Position numbers and translations under genes: made by a program
Origin: Microbulbifer sp. TB1203
Lineage (GTDB): Bacteria > Pseudomonadota > Gammaproteobacteria > Pseudomonadales > Cellvibrionaceae
Length of the DNA stretch: 64,000 nucleotides
Reading direction: 5' to 3'
Assembly (NCBI RefSeq): GCF_030997045.1
Contig: NZ_CP116899.1
Span: 1,240,001-1,304,000 of the forward strand
Notes under the pieces: model-generated
Database searches by the model: none
What the model was told of the DNA's origin: nothing
Seen by the model: only the letters and a program-made list of their open reading frames with translations
In this document: piece by piece, positions 36,193 to 45,558 of the stretch
Numbering within the stretch: the first letter of the stretch is position 1
How the letters are laid out: the number at the start of each line of letters is the position of its first letter

Positions 36193-37219
36193 ATGCCCCC
36201 TATCGACAGATACCGGAGAAGTCGTGCGCCTGGGTCACGGCAGCGGTGGCGAGCTGAGCCAGAAACTGTTGCGAGACTACGTCTACCCCCACTTCGACAA
36301 CCCATGGATAGCCCAGGCGCACGATAGCGCGACAGTGCCGGTAAAAAACGATCGTGTGGTTTTCACCACCGACTCTTTCGTCATAACGCCGCTGTTTTTC
36401 CCCGGTGGCGATATCGGTAAGCTCGCGGTCTACGGCACTGTAAACGACCTTGCGATGAGCGGTGCCCGACCCCTGTACCTGAGTTGCAGCCTGATACTGG
36501 AAGAGGGACTGCCAATGGCCACCCTCGCCAGAGTGATGTCCTCCATGGGCGAGGCCGCGGCCGAAACAGGGATGCAGCTGGTGACCGGCGACACCAAGGT
36601 GGTGGAGAGAGGCAAGGGCGACGGACTCTATATCAATACTGCCGGTATCGGCACAATTGAGCATCCAATGGCAATCGAGCCGCGACAAATCCAGCCCGAA
36701 GACCTGATACTGCTGTCCGGTGATATCGGTCGTCACGGCATGGCGGTCATGGCCAGGCGCGAGGGATTGGAGTTCGACGGCCCACTGCGCAGCGACTGCG
36801 CGCCACTGCACGGCGCGGTCGAGGATCTACTGAACGCGGGAATTGCCGTGCACTGCCTGCGCGACCTGACCCGCGGCGGCCTGGCCACTGCACTGGTGGA
36901 GCTGGCCGAAAGTGCCGATAAAAAATTCATTGTGCGGGAAACAGTAATTCCGGTCTGCGAACCGGTAAAGGGCGCCTGCGAGATACTCGGCCTGGACCCA
37001 CTTTACGTGGCCAACGAGGGGCGCTTTGTTGCCTTTGTACCGGCAGAGCAAGCCGAACTGGCATTGGCGGTCCTGGCGAGAAACCCAGTCTCCGTGGGCA
37101 GCCGGATCATAGGCGCCGTCGCCCGCGGCAACAGACCCGGGGTAATACTGCAGAACGCTCTTGGCTGCGAGCGCCTAGTGGCTCGACTGCCCGGCGAGCA
37201 GTTGCCGCGGATCTGTTGA
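36182..37219 (+). CDS. hypE: Hydrogenase maturation protein HypE
   Basis: A 345-residue PurM-like enzyme that dehydrates the carbamoyl group on its own C-terminal Cys to thiocyanate. The protein ends PRIC, the required terminal Cys. Family motifs are LGHGSGGELSQKLL, DSFVITPLFFPGGDIGKLAV and GTVNDLAMSGA. The ATG at 36182 inside the hypD end is preferred; a longer frame starts within hypD. Last gene of the operon. Confidence 0.96.
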   Translation: MNIECPLSTDTGEVVRLGHGSGGELSQKLLRDYVYPHFDNPWIAQAHDSATVPVKNDRVVFTTDSFVITPLFFPGGDIGKLAVYGTVNDLAMSGARPLYLSCSLILEEGLPMATLARVMSSMGEAAAETGMQLVTGDTKVVERGKGDGLYINTAGIGTIEHPMAIEPRQIQPEDLILLSGDIGRHGMAVMARREGLEFDGPLRSDCAPLHGAVEDLLNAGIAVHCLRDLTRGGLATALVELAESADKKFIVRETVIPVCEPVKGACEILGLDPLYVANEGRFVAFVPAEQAELALAVLARNPVSVGSRIIGAVARGNRPGVILQNALGCERLVARLPGEQLPRIC

Positions 37220-37809
37220 GTGGCGGGAGTAGGGTGTTTGACTGTTTTTGGGTGAATTGACCGGCAAATACTACCTAACTTATTGTTTTTATTGTATTTT
37301 TAATCTTTAGAACTTTCATTTCAGTTTCAATGCACGCATTGCGCAATGGTTGATTTGAACGACTTCCCCGGTGAGCGATCAAAGTCGTAGACCCCATGCA
37401 TATTGACGTGTGCCCAGGCAATTACCGAACCGTTAGCAATGGAATCGATGACCCTTGGCGCTGTTGATCATTTGATAGTTGGTAGTACGGTTCAATTGCT
37501 TTTGAACATTCCTTCGCAACTCAGTACTTTCCAAATAGCTCAATATATAGGAGGACTTCAGCATTTGTCCGAAGCGCGGTTCTCCTCTCTGCGAGAGCAG
37601 CTAAGTCAGGCTGTTGGTGCCTCAAGGCTTTGAGATTGATGTGGGGAGTAGTGACAAATAACGGAGCGATACCATGCCGTTCGCGCTCAACATTGGAAAA
37701 GCTGATGGAACAGGCTTGTGACAACACCTTAGGTGAAGGCAAGGGCACAACCGAACGCGATGATCTCCAGGTGGTGGATTGTTTGCGGGCGATCATCCCA
37801 GCAGGTGGC
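37220..37809. other. Gene-poor, lower-GC stretch after hypE
   Basis: About 590 bases without a supported gene. The first 120 bases are clearly AT-richer than the surroundings (37263-37325). Short frames at 37403-37633 and 37630-37812 have no recognisable family motifs, and their ribosome sites are weak. The second frame runs into the repeat that follows. This could be a decayed foreign insert. Confidence 0.5.
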
Positions 37810-37954
37810 TAATACCGCTACCTTAAGCCGAAAATCAGCATATTTGTAGGATGGGCAAAGCGTAGCGTGCCCATCAAGGCCCCGGAAGATGGGCACGTCG
37901 CTACGCTCCTTTGCCCATCCTACGGCCGAAACAACGCTTAAGGTAGCGGTATTA
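37810..37954. mobile_element. MITE-like element with 18-bp terminal inverted repeats, enclosing hairpin repeat copy 2
   Basis: TAATACCGCTACCTTAAG (37810-37827) and its exact reverse complement (37937-37954) bound a 145-bp element. The same 12 bases, CAGCAGGTGGCT, flank it on both sides (37799-37810 and 37955-37966), as expected for target duplication. Inside lies a copy of the GTAGGATGGGCA hairpin (37846-37923). Removing the element plus one repeat restores a continuous short reading frame (37630 onward), which supports insertion. No transposase is encoded. Confidence 0.8.
37846..37923. repeat. GTAGGATGGGCA hairpin repeat, copy 2
   Basis: A 78-bp palindrome very close to copy 1 at 11414; it differs by only a few bases in the loop and arm (for example ACGTCGCTACG in place of ACGCCGCTTCG). 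It sits inside the MITE-like element at 37810-37954. Confidence 0.9.
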
Positions 37955-38208
37955 CAGCAGGTGGCTTCTAAATCAACAATGAGGAGGGTTTTCAAAGGAT
38001 GCGGCCAGTGAAAAAGCTCTTAGAAACAACAAGTCAACCCCATTCTGGCGAAAATTTCCAGAATCCCTGCCAACCCTCATCTTCAGCTACGGTGAAATCG
38101 TTGCCACCGTCTCCTCCAAGCCCGTCGGCCCCGGCACCCGCCTCCGTCGACAGCCGCAAAGCACGAGCTAGTATTCAAGAAGCCCGCCGTAAACTGTCGT
38201 AACCATAC

Positions 38209-40543
38209 ATGGACACCTTTCTGCGCCATATCGCAAGCTATCTCCTGCTCGTGCCGCTGTGTCTCTCCACAGGTTGTGAGCGGACGTCGCGCGAAGACGC
38301 TGCTGCGCCCCAGAGCGCCGGCAGCGAGGAGCTCGCCTGGACGCCGGAGATACTCGGTGAGTATCCGATTGAGCTGTTCGACAACTACACGGAAACCGGC
38401 GACCTGGATGCCATCCGCAAACACGAGTAACTGCGGCTACTGGTCGATCCGAGCCGCTCCAGCATGCTCAAACGCGCGGCGACACAACAGGATGTTGAAA
38501 TTGCCCAGGCACAACTGATGGCGCGGGAACTCGGACTCGCACGGCCGTGCTGCAAGTGGAAAATTTCAGCGAATTAATTCCGCAACTGAATGCCGGCAAG
38601 GGGACCTGATCGCCAACAACCTGATTGTGACCGACGCGCGGCGCCGTCAAGTGGATTTCTCGACTCCCAGTGCGGAGATCCAGCTGGTACTGGTTTCCGC
38701 CACGGGAACACCCGAGGTGGGTGATCGCGACACGCTCGACGGCAAAACGCTCAAGGTGACCGCAGGGACAGTATTCGCCGAGCGCGCCCGAGCTTTTGCC
38801 AGGCAACATCCGGGCCTTCAACTTGAGACCAAAAAAAAAAATTACATGGATATCCTGGTTGACGTCGCCAATGGCAAAGCAGATTTCACCGTCGCCGATG
38901 AGCTGTTGCTGGAGTTGGTGCAACAATTTCGCGACGATCTGAAGGCCAACCGAGTTTTTCCGCAGAAATACGAACTGGCCTGGGCCATCCGACAAGGTTC
39001 CCCACAGCTGCTCGAATCCATCAGCGACAGCGTAGAGCTTATCCGCCTGACTCGCTCCACCCGGCGATCGACCGGAGATATGGACGCGATCAAGCAGCGC
39101 GGTGTGCTGCGTGCCGTGACACGCAACCATCCCGGCACCTATTTCATGTGGAAGGGAAGAATCCTCGGGTTCGAATTCAGCCTGCTGGAAAAATTTGCCA
39201 ACAAACGTAACCTGCGGCTCGAGATCGTCGTCGCGAAGCGCCACGACGACTTCGTGCGCATGCTTCAAAACGGAGACGCCGATATCGCCGCAAGCCTGCT
39301 CGCAGACACCAGACGCCGCCAGCGGAAGGGAATGGCCTTTTCGCGTCCCTATATCGAAACGCGCACCGGCATAGTGTCGCGCAGCGACGACGCTGTGAGT
39401 TCCATCCGCGAACTGCGCGGGCGAACCGTCCATGTGAGAAAATCCGGCAGTCATTACGATACCGCCCTGCGCATACAGAAACAGGTGCCTGGTCTGCAGA
39501 TCAAACTGGCACCGGAAAAACTGGATATTCAGAGAATCATCGATAAGGTCGCCGATGGCGAATACGATCTGACCATTGCCGACGAAGTCTCCTACAAGCT
39601 CGAACGCGCCTGGCGCGACGACATCGCCTTTGCCCTGGACCTGCGGCAGCGCGACAACCGCTATGCTTGGATGATGCGCAAAGGCAACCGGAAATTGCGC
39701 AAGGCAGTCAACATGTTCTTTGCAGAACGCAGCGTCAACAATGCGCTGCCAGGTCTTTATACCCGCTATTTCGATCGCCCCAAGCGCACGCGCAAGGAGA
39801 TCACGCAACTGGACAAGAAAGGCAATATTTCGCCTTTCGATGATCTGGTGCGCAATTACGCGGACCAATTCGACCGGCGACTGATCGTTGCCCAGATGTT
39901 TCAGGAAAGCAGCTTTGATCCACAGGCCGAGTCCTGGGCCGGTGCCCGAGGGCTGATGCAGGTGATGCCGAATACCGGCAAACAGGTTGGTAAAACGGAC
40001 CTGTTCGATCCGCGAACCAGTATCAGGGCAGGCGTCAAATATCTCCATTGGCTGCACGGCAAGTTTGTCGACCGGGGTTTGACGCCGGAAAACAGTATGT
40101 GGTTCACCCTCTCTGCCTACAACGCCGGCCTCGGCCACGTGTTCGATGCCCAGGATCTGGCCGAGCAGAAAGGCTGGGACCGTAACATTTGGTTCAACAG
40201 CGTGGAGAACGCCATGCTGCTGCTCTCCGACCCGGACTATTGCGAACGTGCCCGCTATGGCTATGCCCGCGGTCGGGAGCCGTTCGATTATGTGCGCAAG
40301 ATCGAGGGCCGTTTCCGTAACTATGTCAATCTGCTCGAAGCGCAGGGCCAACGGCAACAGGCGAACAAAAACACTATAGACACCGGTATAGAGCGCCCCA
40401 GTGAGAACGTCAGGATGGTCCCCACGCCAAGCGCGTGCGGGTTACCGGCAGGGTCACCTGACTCTTTTATTCCCCTCCCACGCTTACGGGGACAAATCGT
40501 CATGGACCAGTTTGGACGCCGAAGGCGCCCGCAAAGCAGATGA
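38209..40543 (+). pseudogene. Disrupted MltF-like lytic murein transglycosylase
   Basis: The 5' part (38209-38430) encodes a lipoprotein-like start (MDTFLRHIASYLLLVPLCLS, then TGC) and runs to GDLDAIRKHE, where TAA at 38428-38430 stops it. The same frame continues as LRLLVDPSRSSMLKRAA, the start of a solute-binding-like domain. A single-base loss near 38543 and another in the GGGG run at 38600-38603 shift frame twice more. From about 38605 the frame is intact to 40543. It has a second solute-binding-like domain and a C-terminal SLT domain with the catalytic Glu in MFQESSFDP and GLMQVMPNTG. The layout is that of MltF, which cleaves peptidoglycan at the outer membrane. Three lesions within 180 bases could also reflect sequencing error. 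Confidence 0.75.
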
Positions 40544-41008
40544 GCGCCAAGGATTGCATGAATCAACGGGCTAAGGGAGAGGGGGCCGACCGATCGCGGC
40601 CATGGGCCGCTCCACACACCATCGGCTGTAATAGCGTGTACTCTCTGGATGTTTTAGCTCGAAATTTAAGGGGCTGATACAGATCTGTAGGCAATAAAGA
40701 TGAGCAGGTTGTTGCAGAGTGCTTTGGGGGGCAGCGAATTGATCCTAAGGGACCGGTGTGCCTGGAAGCATGTGAATCGGGCGGTACAACGCTGTAGCTC
40801 AAAGGTGCGCCCCTTCGATTGGCCGCATATTATCGCTGAATTGCAGGGTGTTGATTTACGTAATGTGGGGTGGCAACGATTACCTGTGTGCCGACGATCA
40901 CATGGAGTTGAAGTAGTGGGATGGAAAAGGTGACGGCATCACTGCCGCAATGATTGCAGAATTTCATGGCGCGAGTATACCCGCGCCGACAGGCGCCGAC
41001 AGGCGCCG
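40544..41008. other. Intergenic stretch between the transglycosylase and nhaC
   Basis: No supported gene. Small frames (for example 40700-40933) have no family resemblance. Next to the nhaC stop there are three tandem copies of GGCGCCTGTC-like sequence (40984-41008), which could form a GC-rich stem and end nhaC transcription. Confidence 0.4.
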
Positions 41009-42487
41009 TCAGCGCCCCGTTTTCCCTATCTTATCCAGCTTCACTATCTTGAAGCCGGTGATGCCGTACAGAACACTGAGCAGCGGGCTGATGATATTGA
41101 AAAAGCAGAAGGGCAGGTAAACCAGTGTGGGTACGCCGAGTACAGCCCCCATAAAGGCACCACAGGAGTTCCAGGGCACCAGCGGTGAGGTGACGGTGCC
41201 GCTGTCGGCTGCTAGTCTGGACAGATTCTGCGGTGCCAGCCCGCGTTTCTCAAACTCGGCACGGTAAATGCGCGTGGGCAGCACCAATGCTATGTACTGG
41301 TCGCCGGCAACCAGGTTGAGCCCGAATGCACTGGCGAAAACCGTCAGGAATAACCCTCCCGTGGACTTTGCGCGGTAGATCAGCGGGTCTACTAGCCGCC
41401 CGATCAACCCGAACTCATCCAGCAAGGCGCCGAAGGTCACCGCGCCCATGATCAGCCAAAGGGTATGCAGCATACTCGACATGCCACCGCGGGAGAGGAG
41501 CCGGTCCACGTCGGCAATGCCGGAGTTCATCTCAAAACCGTTGGCCATCGCCTGCCACACGGCGGCGACGGCATCCGCCGGGCCCAGCGAGTCGGCGCCG
41601 GCAAATTCGGCGTAGACGCCCGGCTGCAGAAAGGCGCCGAGTGCGCCCGCGAACAGGGCCGACAGCAGCAGCGCCAGGGAGGCGGGTGTCTTGCGAATGG
41701 AGAGCCACACCAGCAGTGCCAGCGGCAGCAGATTGAGGATGCCGATCGAGTAGATGCCGTTCAGCTCGGCCAGTTCCACCGCTTCCTGCATCTCACTCTG
41801 CCCCTCCGCATCCACCCTGCCCAGGCCGAGAAAGGTGAAAAGCAGGGCCGCGATCAGAAAGGCCGGCACCGACGTCCAGGCCTGATTGCGAATGTGGGTG
41901 TAGACGTCGACCCTAACCATCTGTGCGGAGAGAATCGTGGTCTCGGAGAGCGGCGACAGCTTGTCGCCGAGATAGGCGCCGGAGACCACCGCACCGGCAG
42001 CGATGGCTGGGGATACGCCGATCATCGTCGCAATTCCCACGAGGCCGACGCCGATGGTACCGGCAGTGGTCCAGGAGCTGCCGATGGACATAGCGATGGC
42101 ACCGCAGATCAGGGCGGCGGCCGGGTAGTACCAGGCTGGCGACAGCACCTGAATGCCGTAGTACACCAGGGTGGGAATGGTACCGGACAGGTTCCAGGTG
42201 CCGATCAATGCGCCCACCGCCAGCAGGATAAATATGGCACTGGTGATAGACTCCATGGCTCCCCGGCCGGCCTTCTGCACAGCCTCCCAGGAGTGACCGT
42301 TCTTCACCGCGATCAGTCCCGCCACCACGCAGCAGATGATCAGCGCCGTCTGGATGGGACCGTCGAGCGCATCCATTCCAAACAGCAGCAGAGCGCCACT
42401 GATCAGGAGCGTCAGGACAATCAGCGGAATCAGTGCATCGGCGAGCGAGGGTTTGCGGATCGCTTCGGAGTCGGTTTTTTTTGTCAT
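41009..42487 (-). CDS. nhaC: NhaC-family Na+/H+ antiporter
   Basis: A 492-residue inner-membrane antiporter with about 11-12 segments. Recognisable NhaC features are AMSIGSSWTTAGTIGVGLVG, VVSGAYLGDKLSPLSETT and GTVTSPLVPWNSCGAFMG. It lies 25 bases downstream of arcA on the same strand and probably shares its transcript. Sodium/proton exchange could offset pH changes from arginine deiminase activity; an amino-acid exchange role is an alternative for this family. Confidence 0.88.
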   Translation of the reverse strand: MTKKTDSEAIRKPSLADALIPLIVLTLLISGALLLFGMDALDGPIQTALIICCVVAGLIAVKNGHSWEAVQKAGRGAMESITSAIFILLAVGALIGTWNLSGTIPTLVYYGIQVLSPAWYYPAAALICGAIAMSIGSSWTTAGTIGVGLVGIATMIGVSPAIAAGAVVSGAYLGDKLSPLSETTILSAQMVRVDVYTHIRNQAWTSVPAFLIAALLFTFLGLGRVDAEGQSEMQEAVELAELNGIYSIGILNLLPLALLVWLSIRKTPASLALLLSALFAGALGAFLQPGVYAEFAGADSLGPADAVAAVWQAMANGFEMNSGIADVDRLLSRGGMSSMLHTLWLIMGAVTFGALLDEFGLIGRLVDPLIYRAKSTGGLFLTVFASAFGLNLVAGDQYIALVLPTRIYRAEFEKRGLAPQNLSRLAADSGTVTSPLVPWNSCGAFMGAVLGVPTLVYLPFCFFNIISPLLSVLYGITGFKIVKLDKIGKTGR

Positions 42488-42512
42488 GGTTTATATCGGT
42501 TGTGCAGCGCTC

Positions 42513-43781
42513 CTAGAAGTCGATCGGATCGCGCAGGATGGGGCAGGTCATACAGTGGCCACCACCGCGCCCGCGCCCGAGTTCGGCACCAACGATGGTG
42601 ATCACCTCTATGCCCTCCTTGCGCAACTGGGTGTTGGTCCAGGTGTTGCGGTCGTAGGCGAACACCACCCCCGGCCTGGCGGCCACCAGGTTATTGCCGC
42701 TGTCCCACTGCTGGCGCTCGGAGGCGTAGTGATCGCCACCGGTTTCCACCAGGCGCAGCTTCTTCAGGTTGAGCGCTTTCGCCACCACATCCACAAAAGG
42801 CTTGTCTTCCAGGGTGATATGCAGGTCCCCGGCCTTGTCCCCGGGACGGATCACCAGCGCGTGGACCCGGTCCATGATTTCCGGGTAGAGGGTGACCAGG
42901 TCCCGGTCGGCAAAGGTAAATACCGTATCCAAATGCATGGCGGAGCGCAGTTTGGGCATGGCGGCGACAATCACCTGTTGTGCTGCACCCTTCTTGAACA
43001 GTGCCACGGCCAGTTGCAATATCCCCTGACGCGAACTGCGCTCGCTCATGCCGATCAGCACAGTACCGTTGCCCACCGGCATTACATCGCCGCCTTCCAC
43101 GGTTGCGAGCCCGGAATCGGTGTCCGGATCGCCCCACCAGAATTCAAATTTCTCTCTGGTGAAATCCGGGTGGAACTTGTAGATGGCGGTAGTGAGCAGC
43201 GTCTCCTCCTTGCGCGCAGGCCAGTAGAGCGGGTTCAGGGTGACCCCGCCGTAGATCCAGCAGGTGGTGTCGCGTGTGTAGAGGGTATTCGGCAGTGGCG
43301 GCAGCAGATACTCGGTGGCCCCGTGCGCCTCGCGCGCCAGTTCCATATAGTCCGAACGGGAAAATTCATCTGGCACATCCACCACCGACAGGCCGCCGAT
43401 CAGGAATTCCGTCAGCTTGCGCGGCTCCAGGCTCTCCAGATAGGCGCGGGTATCCTCCATCAGGCCCAGGCCCACATTGTTTGGCGTGACCTTCCGGTCC
43501 AGCAGCCAGTCGCGCGCCTTCGGAATGGCCACGGTTTCCGCCAGCAGGTTGTGCATCTCCAGCACTTCGATATCCAGCTCGCGCATTTTGGTCATGAAAT
43601 CGAAGTGGTCGCGCTTGGCGTTCTGTACCCAGAGCACATCGTCGAAAAGGAGGTCGTCACAGTTGGTGGGGGTCAGACGTGTATGTGCCAGGCTGGGGGC
43701 GCACACCATGACTTTGCGCAGTACCCCGACTTCGGAATGTACGCCCAAGGTGGCATTTGAATCCGGCTTGGCTTTGGCCAT
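42513..43781 (-). CDS. arcA: Arginine deiminase ArcA
   Basis: A 422-residue enzyme that hydrolyses arginine to citrulline and ammonia. The active-site signatures are present: TVEGGDVMPVG, MHLDTVFTF and the nucleophile Cys in GGGHCMTCP near the C-terminus. It lies 32 bases after arcD-like antiporter gene and before nhaC. The usual partners arcB and arcC for ATP recovery are not in this window. Confidence 0.96.
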   Translation of the reverse strand: MAKAKPDSNATLGVHSEVGVLRKVMVCAPSLAHTRLTPTNCDDLLFDDVLWVQNAKRDHFDFMTKMRELDIEVLEMHNLLAETVAIPKARDWLLDRKVTPNNVGLGLMEDTRAYLESLEPRKLTEFLIGGLSVVDVPDEFSRSDYMELAREAHGATEYLLPPLPNTLYTRDTTCWIYGGVTLNPLYWPARKEETLLTTAIYKFHPDFTREKFEFWWGDPDTDSGLATVEGGDVMPVGNGTVLIGMSERSSRQGILQLAVALFKKGAAQQVIVAAMPKLRSAMHLDTVFTFADRDLVTLYPEIMDRVHALVIRPGDKAGDLHITLEDKPFVDVVAKALNLKKLRLVETGGDHYASERQQWDSGNNLVAARPGVVFAYDRNTWTNTQLRKEGIEVITIVGAELGRGRGGGHCMTCPILRDPIDF

Positions 43782-43813
43782 TGAAATTTCTCCACTTGAG
43801 AATCCGGTTGCGG

Positions 43814-45247
43814 CTACAGGGTGATGGCGCCGGTCGCGAGTGCATAAATACCGGCAATGGCGCCGATGACGATGGCCGCAAACAGGAGCTTTTCCGGCGT
43901 TGTAAATGTGGCCAGGTCTCTCTCGCGGCGCGCGAAAATAAACAGCAGGGTGCCGGGCGCGAACAGGATGCAGGCGAGAAGGACATGCCCCAGTCCGCCT
44001 GCGATGATCATGAATATCGTGTAGATGGTCGCGATCAATGCGAAGACCAGCTCCCGGTAGCGCAGGCTGGCGGGGTCGCCCGCGTAAGTCTCCCGGGTAA
44101 ATGCCAGCTTGAAACCATAGGCGGCAACCAGGAAGTAGGGGATCAGGGTCATGGCGCTGGTCAGTTCCAGTGTCAGGTCAAAGGCGTACTGGGCGAAAAT
44201 GGTCAGGATCAGGAATAGCTGCACCAGAATATTCGTCAGCCACAGCGCGGTGGACGGAACCTGGTTTTTATTCTCGTGGCTGAAAATTTTCGGCACCAGT
44301 TGGTACCTGGATGCGGAAAAAAGTGCCTCTGCACACAGCAGGGTCCAGGCCAGGTAGGCACCCAGCACGGAAATGATCAGGCCGACACTGATGAACACTG
44401 CACCCCAGGTGCCCACCACCGCCCGCAGTACACCGGCCATGGAGGGCTGGCGCAGATCGGCGATGTCCGGACGCAACATCACGCCGTAGGGCAGCAGGGT
44501 GACCAGGATCATCAGGCAGAGTACGCCGATAAACCCCATTACCGTGGCCCAACCTACATCCGCACGATTTTTTGCGTAGCGCGAGAAGACGCTCGCGCCC
44601 TCCACACCGATAAACACGAATACGGTGACCAGCATGGTGCGGCGCACCTGTCCCATCACATCGCGAAAGTTGTAGTTGCCGCCACCCCAGAAGCTGTCGG
44701 CGAACAGGTCTTTCTTGAACGCAAACGCCAGTATGACGACAAAAATGATGATGGGGACTATCTTGGCCACAGTCACCACTTTGTTGATGATCGCCGCCTG
44801 CCTGACGCCGCGCAGAATCATGAAGTGAATGCACCACAGGATGACCGAGGATATGGCCACCGCTGGGAGGGTGTTGCCCTCGCCGAAGGCCGGCACCGCC
44901 GCGCCCAGGGTGGACTTGATCAGGATAAAGTAGGTGGTGTTGCCCAGGCAGCTGCCGGCCCAGAAGCCGAACGCGGCCATAAAGCCGATATAGTTGCCAA
45001 AACCCTCCTGTGCGTAGGCGAAGATGCCCGAATCCAGTTCCGGCTTGCGTATTGCGAGGAACTGGAAAACAAAGGCCAGCATCAACATGCCGGTACCGGC
45101 GATCAGCCAGGCGATGATGGCCCCGAAGGGACCGGTGGCATTGGCGAATGTGGCCGGCAGGGAAAAGATGCCCGCGCCGATCATGGAGCCGACCACCATC
45201 CCCATCATGGTGGTGCGGGTGAGGTTGCGCTGCGTCTCTGTGGCCAT
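43814..45247 (-). CDS. arcD: Arginine/ornithine antiporter-type APC transporter (ArcD-like)
   Basis: A 477-residue amino-acid permease with 12-13 membrane segments. The APC motif GSMIGAGIFSLPATFANATG lies at residues 16-35. Its place directly upstream of arcA supports arginine/ornithine or arginine/citrulline exchange. I chose the ATG at 45247 because it gives the family-typical short N-terminus (MATETQRNLTRTTMMG). Longer starts at 45292 (ATG) and 45307 (TTG) are open but none has a clear ribosome site. Confidence 0.88.
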   Translation of the reverse strand: MATETQRNLTRTTMMGMVVGSMIGAGIFSLPATFANATGPFGAIIAWLIAGTGMLMLAFVFQFLAIRKPELDSGIFAYAQEGFGNYIGFMAAFGFWAGSCLGNTTYFILIKSTLGAAVPAFGEGNTLPAVAISSVILWCIHFMILRGVRQAAIINKVVTVAKIVPIIIFVVILAFAFKKDLFADSFWGGGNYNFRDVMGQVRRTMLVTVFVFIGVEGASVFSRYAKNRADVGWATVMGFIGVLCLMILVTLLPYGVMLRPDIADLRQPSMAGVLRAVVGTWGAVFISVGLIISVLGAYLAWTLLCAEALFSASRYQLVPKIFSHENKNQVPSTALWLTNILVQLFLILTIFAQYAFDLTLELTSAMTLIPYFLVAAYGFKLAFTRETYAGDPASLRYRELVFALIATIYTIFMIIAGGLGHVLLACILFAPGTLLFIFARRERDLATFTTPEKLLFAAIVIGAIAGIYALATGAITL

Positions 45248-45558
45248 TGCGAACCATCGGGTTGGCAGGGTTACTCTCAAAAGTGTAGACATTTTTTGCT
45301 CGGCCAAGGCTTCCGGTGCAGCGGGATTTTCCTCGAATAGTCCCGCCAGCCGCCGCGCCGCCGCCAGTGGACGCGCTGATGGTGCGCGAACAACCGGTCA
45401 TTCCCCGTTTCTAACATGTGGACCGACAAAGGCGTCGCCAGAAAGGGCAGTGACCGCCAAAAAACCTTAAACGTACCGCCAAGCGATCTCCGCTTCAGCC
45501 AACTGGACTACTTTTTAAGTCGCTCATCAATAGAGCAATCTGAATTATAGGAATCAGT
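45248..45558. other. Spacer between arcD and the divergent porin
   Basis: About 310 bases with no supported gene. It must hold the divergent arc and porin promoters. No ANR/FNR palindrome, often found upstream of arcD, could be recognised. Confidence 0.4.

Noticed and set aside
40700..40933. Small frame of 77 codons before nhaC
   Set aside because: No ribosome site, no family similarity, biased composition unlike neighbours; not supported as a gene.
41465..43760. Two plus-strand frames over nhaC and arcA
   Set aside because: Low-complexity His/Gln-rich translations antisense to well-supported genes.
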